DNA of 64,000 nucleotides, taken from positions 62,001 through 126,000 of the forward strand of contig NZ_JAHPIV010000011.1 of assembly GCF_019039105.1 (NCBI RefSeq). Direction: 5' to 3'. The notes beneath the pieces are model-generated. The model had not been told where the DNA came from, ran no database searches, and worked only from the letters and a program-made list of their open reading frames with translations. The DNA comes from Desertibacillus haloalkaliphilus. GTDB taxonomy: Bacteria > Bacillota > Bacilli > Bacillales > KJ1-10-99. The number at the start of each line of letters is the position of its first letter. Positions within the stretch are counted from its first letter, which is position 1. Of this stretch, positions 63,053 to 64,000 are shown piece after piece. Made by a program: the position numbers and the translations under genes.

Positions 63053-64000
63053 ATGAATAACTTCTTATATAGTTTATTACTTTGCGGGTATTTATTTATT
63101 ATGATTGGCTGTTCTTCTGAATCAACTGAGGTAGCGCTTACGGAAGAAGGGGCGGAGCCGATCGTCCTTGAATCGGATGAAGGAATCTCTACATCCATTT
63201 TAAGTGATATTGCAAAATTTCTGAGAGAACATCATCGTTTAGAGGACGTTGAAGCGTTAATTGGTACAGCACGATCAATTGATGATTTGTTTTATACATT
63301 TGAAGATGACTATGGCTATTATTCGTTTAGTAGTATCGATGGACTCGAGGACGCTATTATTAATGAAATCAATATCGAATTGAAGGATACTGAGAAGCTA
63401 CATTATGAAGAAGCCTTTCATTTACTTGGGTTTGACATTGAGTTAGGGGATGAAATCGAATCTGAAAATTTCGGTTCTGAAGGGTATGTCCTCTATGATG
63501 TGATTGGAGAAGATGCAGACGTTGTTTTGGTGGAAAGGTTTGTTGGTACAGGGGCACAATTTCTATCAGTGAGTACAGACGTCTGGTATGGAGAAAATAA
63601 AGGATATCTAGCAATTGTGAGTGATCTAGAGGGTTATGTGACCCATATTTCATTATATTATGAAGAGGATGTTGTTGAACAAGGCTTGGGTAGTAATAAT
63701 TTTGATACAGCGCTCTTTACACCAGAGATCGCTGTTCATACCTTAATCGGTCAAAATATTCGAATTGGTGATCCAGCAGAATATTTATTATCAGTTTCTC
63801 CTGAAGCCTATTCTGGATACAGTTCAGAGAGTTTTTTCCTATCAAATGATTTGTATGGCCACACTACCGAACATATCATTACATCTTTAACGGTGCGATT
63901 AGATGCAAATCCAATAACTTTGGATGAAGCAGAGGTGATCATGGAATCAATCTTGCCGGTGGATGTGAATATGGTAGATTACGAAGAAGAATCCCCTTAT
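63053..64000 (+). CDS. Lipoprotein of unknown function, partial (runs off window)
   Basis: ATG 63053 follows CTTGGGAGG; an ATG four bases earlier meets a stop after three codons. 316 codons to the window end. The signal peptide SLLLCGYLFIMIGC is a lipobox. The mature part is acidic with many Tyr/Asp/Glu and two similar units: LIGTARSIDDLFYTFEDDYGYYSFSS and LIGQNIRIGDPAEYLLSVSPE. I recognise no domain. Exported and membrane-anchored by prediction. Confidence 0.8.
   Translation, partial: MNNFLYSLLLCGYLFIMIGCSSESTEVALTEEGAEPIVLESDEGISTSILSDIAKFLREHHRLEDVEALIGTARSIDDLFYTFEDDYGYYSFSSIDGLEDAIINEINIELKDTEKLHYEEAFHLLGFDIELGDEIESENFGSEGYVLYDVIGEDADVVLVERFVGTGAQFLSVSTDVWYGENKGYLAIVSDLEGYVTHISLYYEEDVVEQGLGSNNFDTALFTPEIAVHTLIGQNIRIGDPAEYLLSVSPEAYSGYSSESFFLSNDLYGHTTEHIITSLTVRLDANPITLDEAEVIMESILPVDVNMVDYEEESPY

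Noticed and set aside
1-64000. Prophage, integrative element or transposase genes
   Set aside because: No integrase, phage structural gene, transposase or tRNA-linked attachment site was seen; the accessory features are small repeats only.

Overview
The window looks like a chromosomal segment of an endospore-forming member of the Bacillaceae, probably an alkaliphile or salt-tolerant species. The evidence is strong GGAGG-type ribosome binding sites, frequent TTG and GTG starts, many spore genes (sspH, a YjcZ-like peptide, a YheC/D ATP-grasp protein, Ena-like appendage proteins), a Bacillus-type long SRP RNA, CcpA cre boxes, SAM (S-box) and PyrR leader elements, an NhaC-type Na+/H+ antiporter and several S-layer-homology (SLH) surface proteins. 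I see no transposase, prophage, CRISPR array, rRNA or tRNA.

Layout. 0-8 kb: end of a spore-surface-like gene, a small cre-linked gene, odhAB, glutamate dehydrogenase and an ACT-domain malic enzyme, all central carbon metabolism around 2-oxoglutarate and malate. 8-22 kb: an SLH/BIG2 surface protein, a YhaM-type exoribonuclease, a GntR-controlled tartrate/D-malate dehydrogenase gene, nitronate monooxygenase, two HAD phosphatases, and divergent cell-wall lipoproteins (LysM and SpoIID/LytB) that share a stalk domain. 22-32 kb: SET-domain and Toprim proteins, an RNase J paralogue, a cre-controlled catabolic operon (cyclase, Na+/solute symporter, fumarylacetoacetate-hydrolase-like enzyme), a WG-repeat protein and a nitroreductase. 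32-40 kb: a surface metallo-beta-lactamase/HhH fusion, a K+ channel, NhaC and an SLH subtilase. 41-47 kb: dbpA, a PD-(D/E)XK protein, an M50 protease, a lipoprotein gene with an in-frame TGA, and SRP RNA. 48-51 kb: a ZorA/ZorB-like ion-driven motor pair, then an S-box leader before msrA. 51-64 kb: spore genes, a PyrR-type attenuator before codBA, a TetR/serine hydrolase pair, MaoC, a metallo-hydrolase and an MFS exporter, with many copies of a GGTGCCAGGCACC palindrome between them.

Most notable: (1) at 45.3-45.8 kb a lipoprotein of the PCYCGC-motif family has an in-frame TGA exactly where relatives, as I recall the family, have the first Cys of a CxxC. A bacterial-SECIS-like hairpin starts 4 bases after the TGA, so this is a candidate new selenoprotein, with a plain nonsense mutation as the alternative. 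(2) A ZorAB-like pair has no ZorC/D/E partner. (3) A symporter carries a winged-helix-like tail. (4) An SLH-anchored protein joins the ComEC-type metallo-beta-lactamase fold to a ComEA-type HhH domain. (5) Three families of intergenic palindromic repeats occur. Two genes near 59-60 kb carry single-base frameshifts; whether these are real or sequencing errors cannot be told from this sequence alone.
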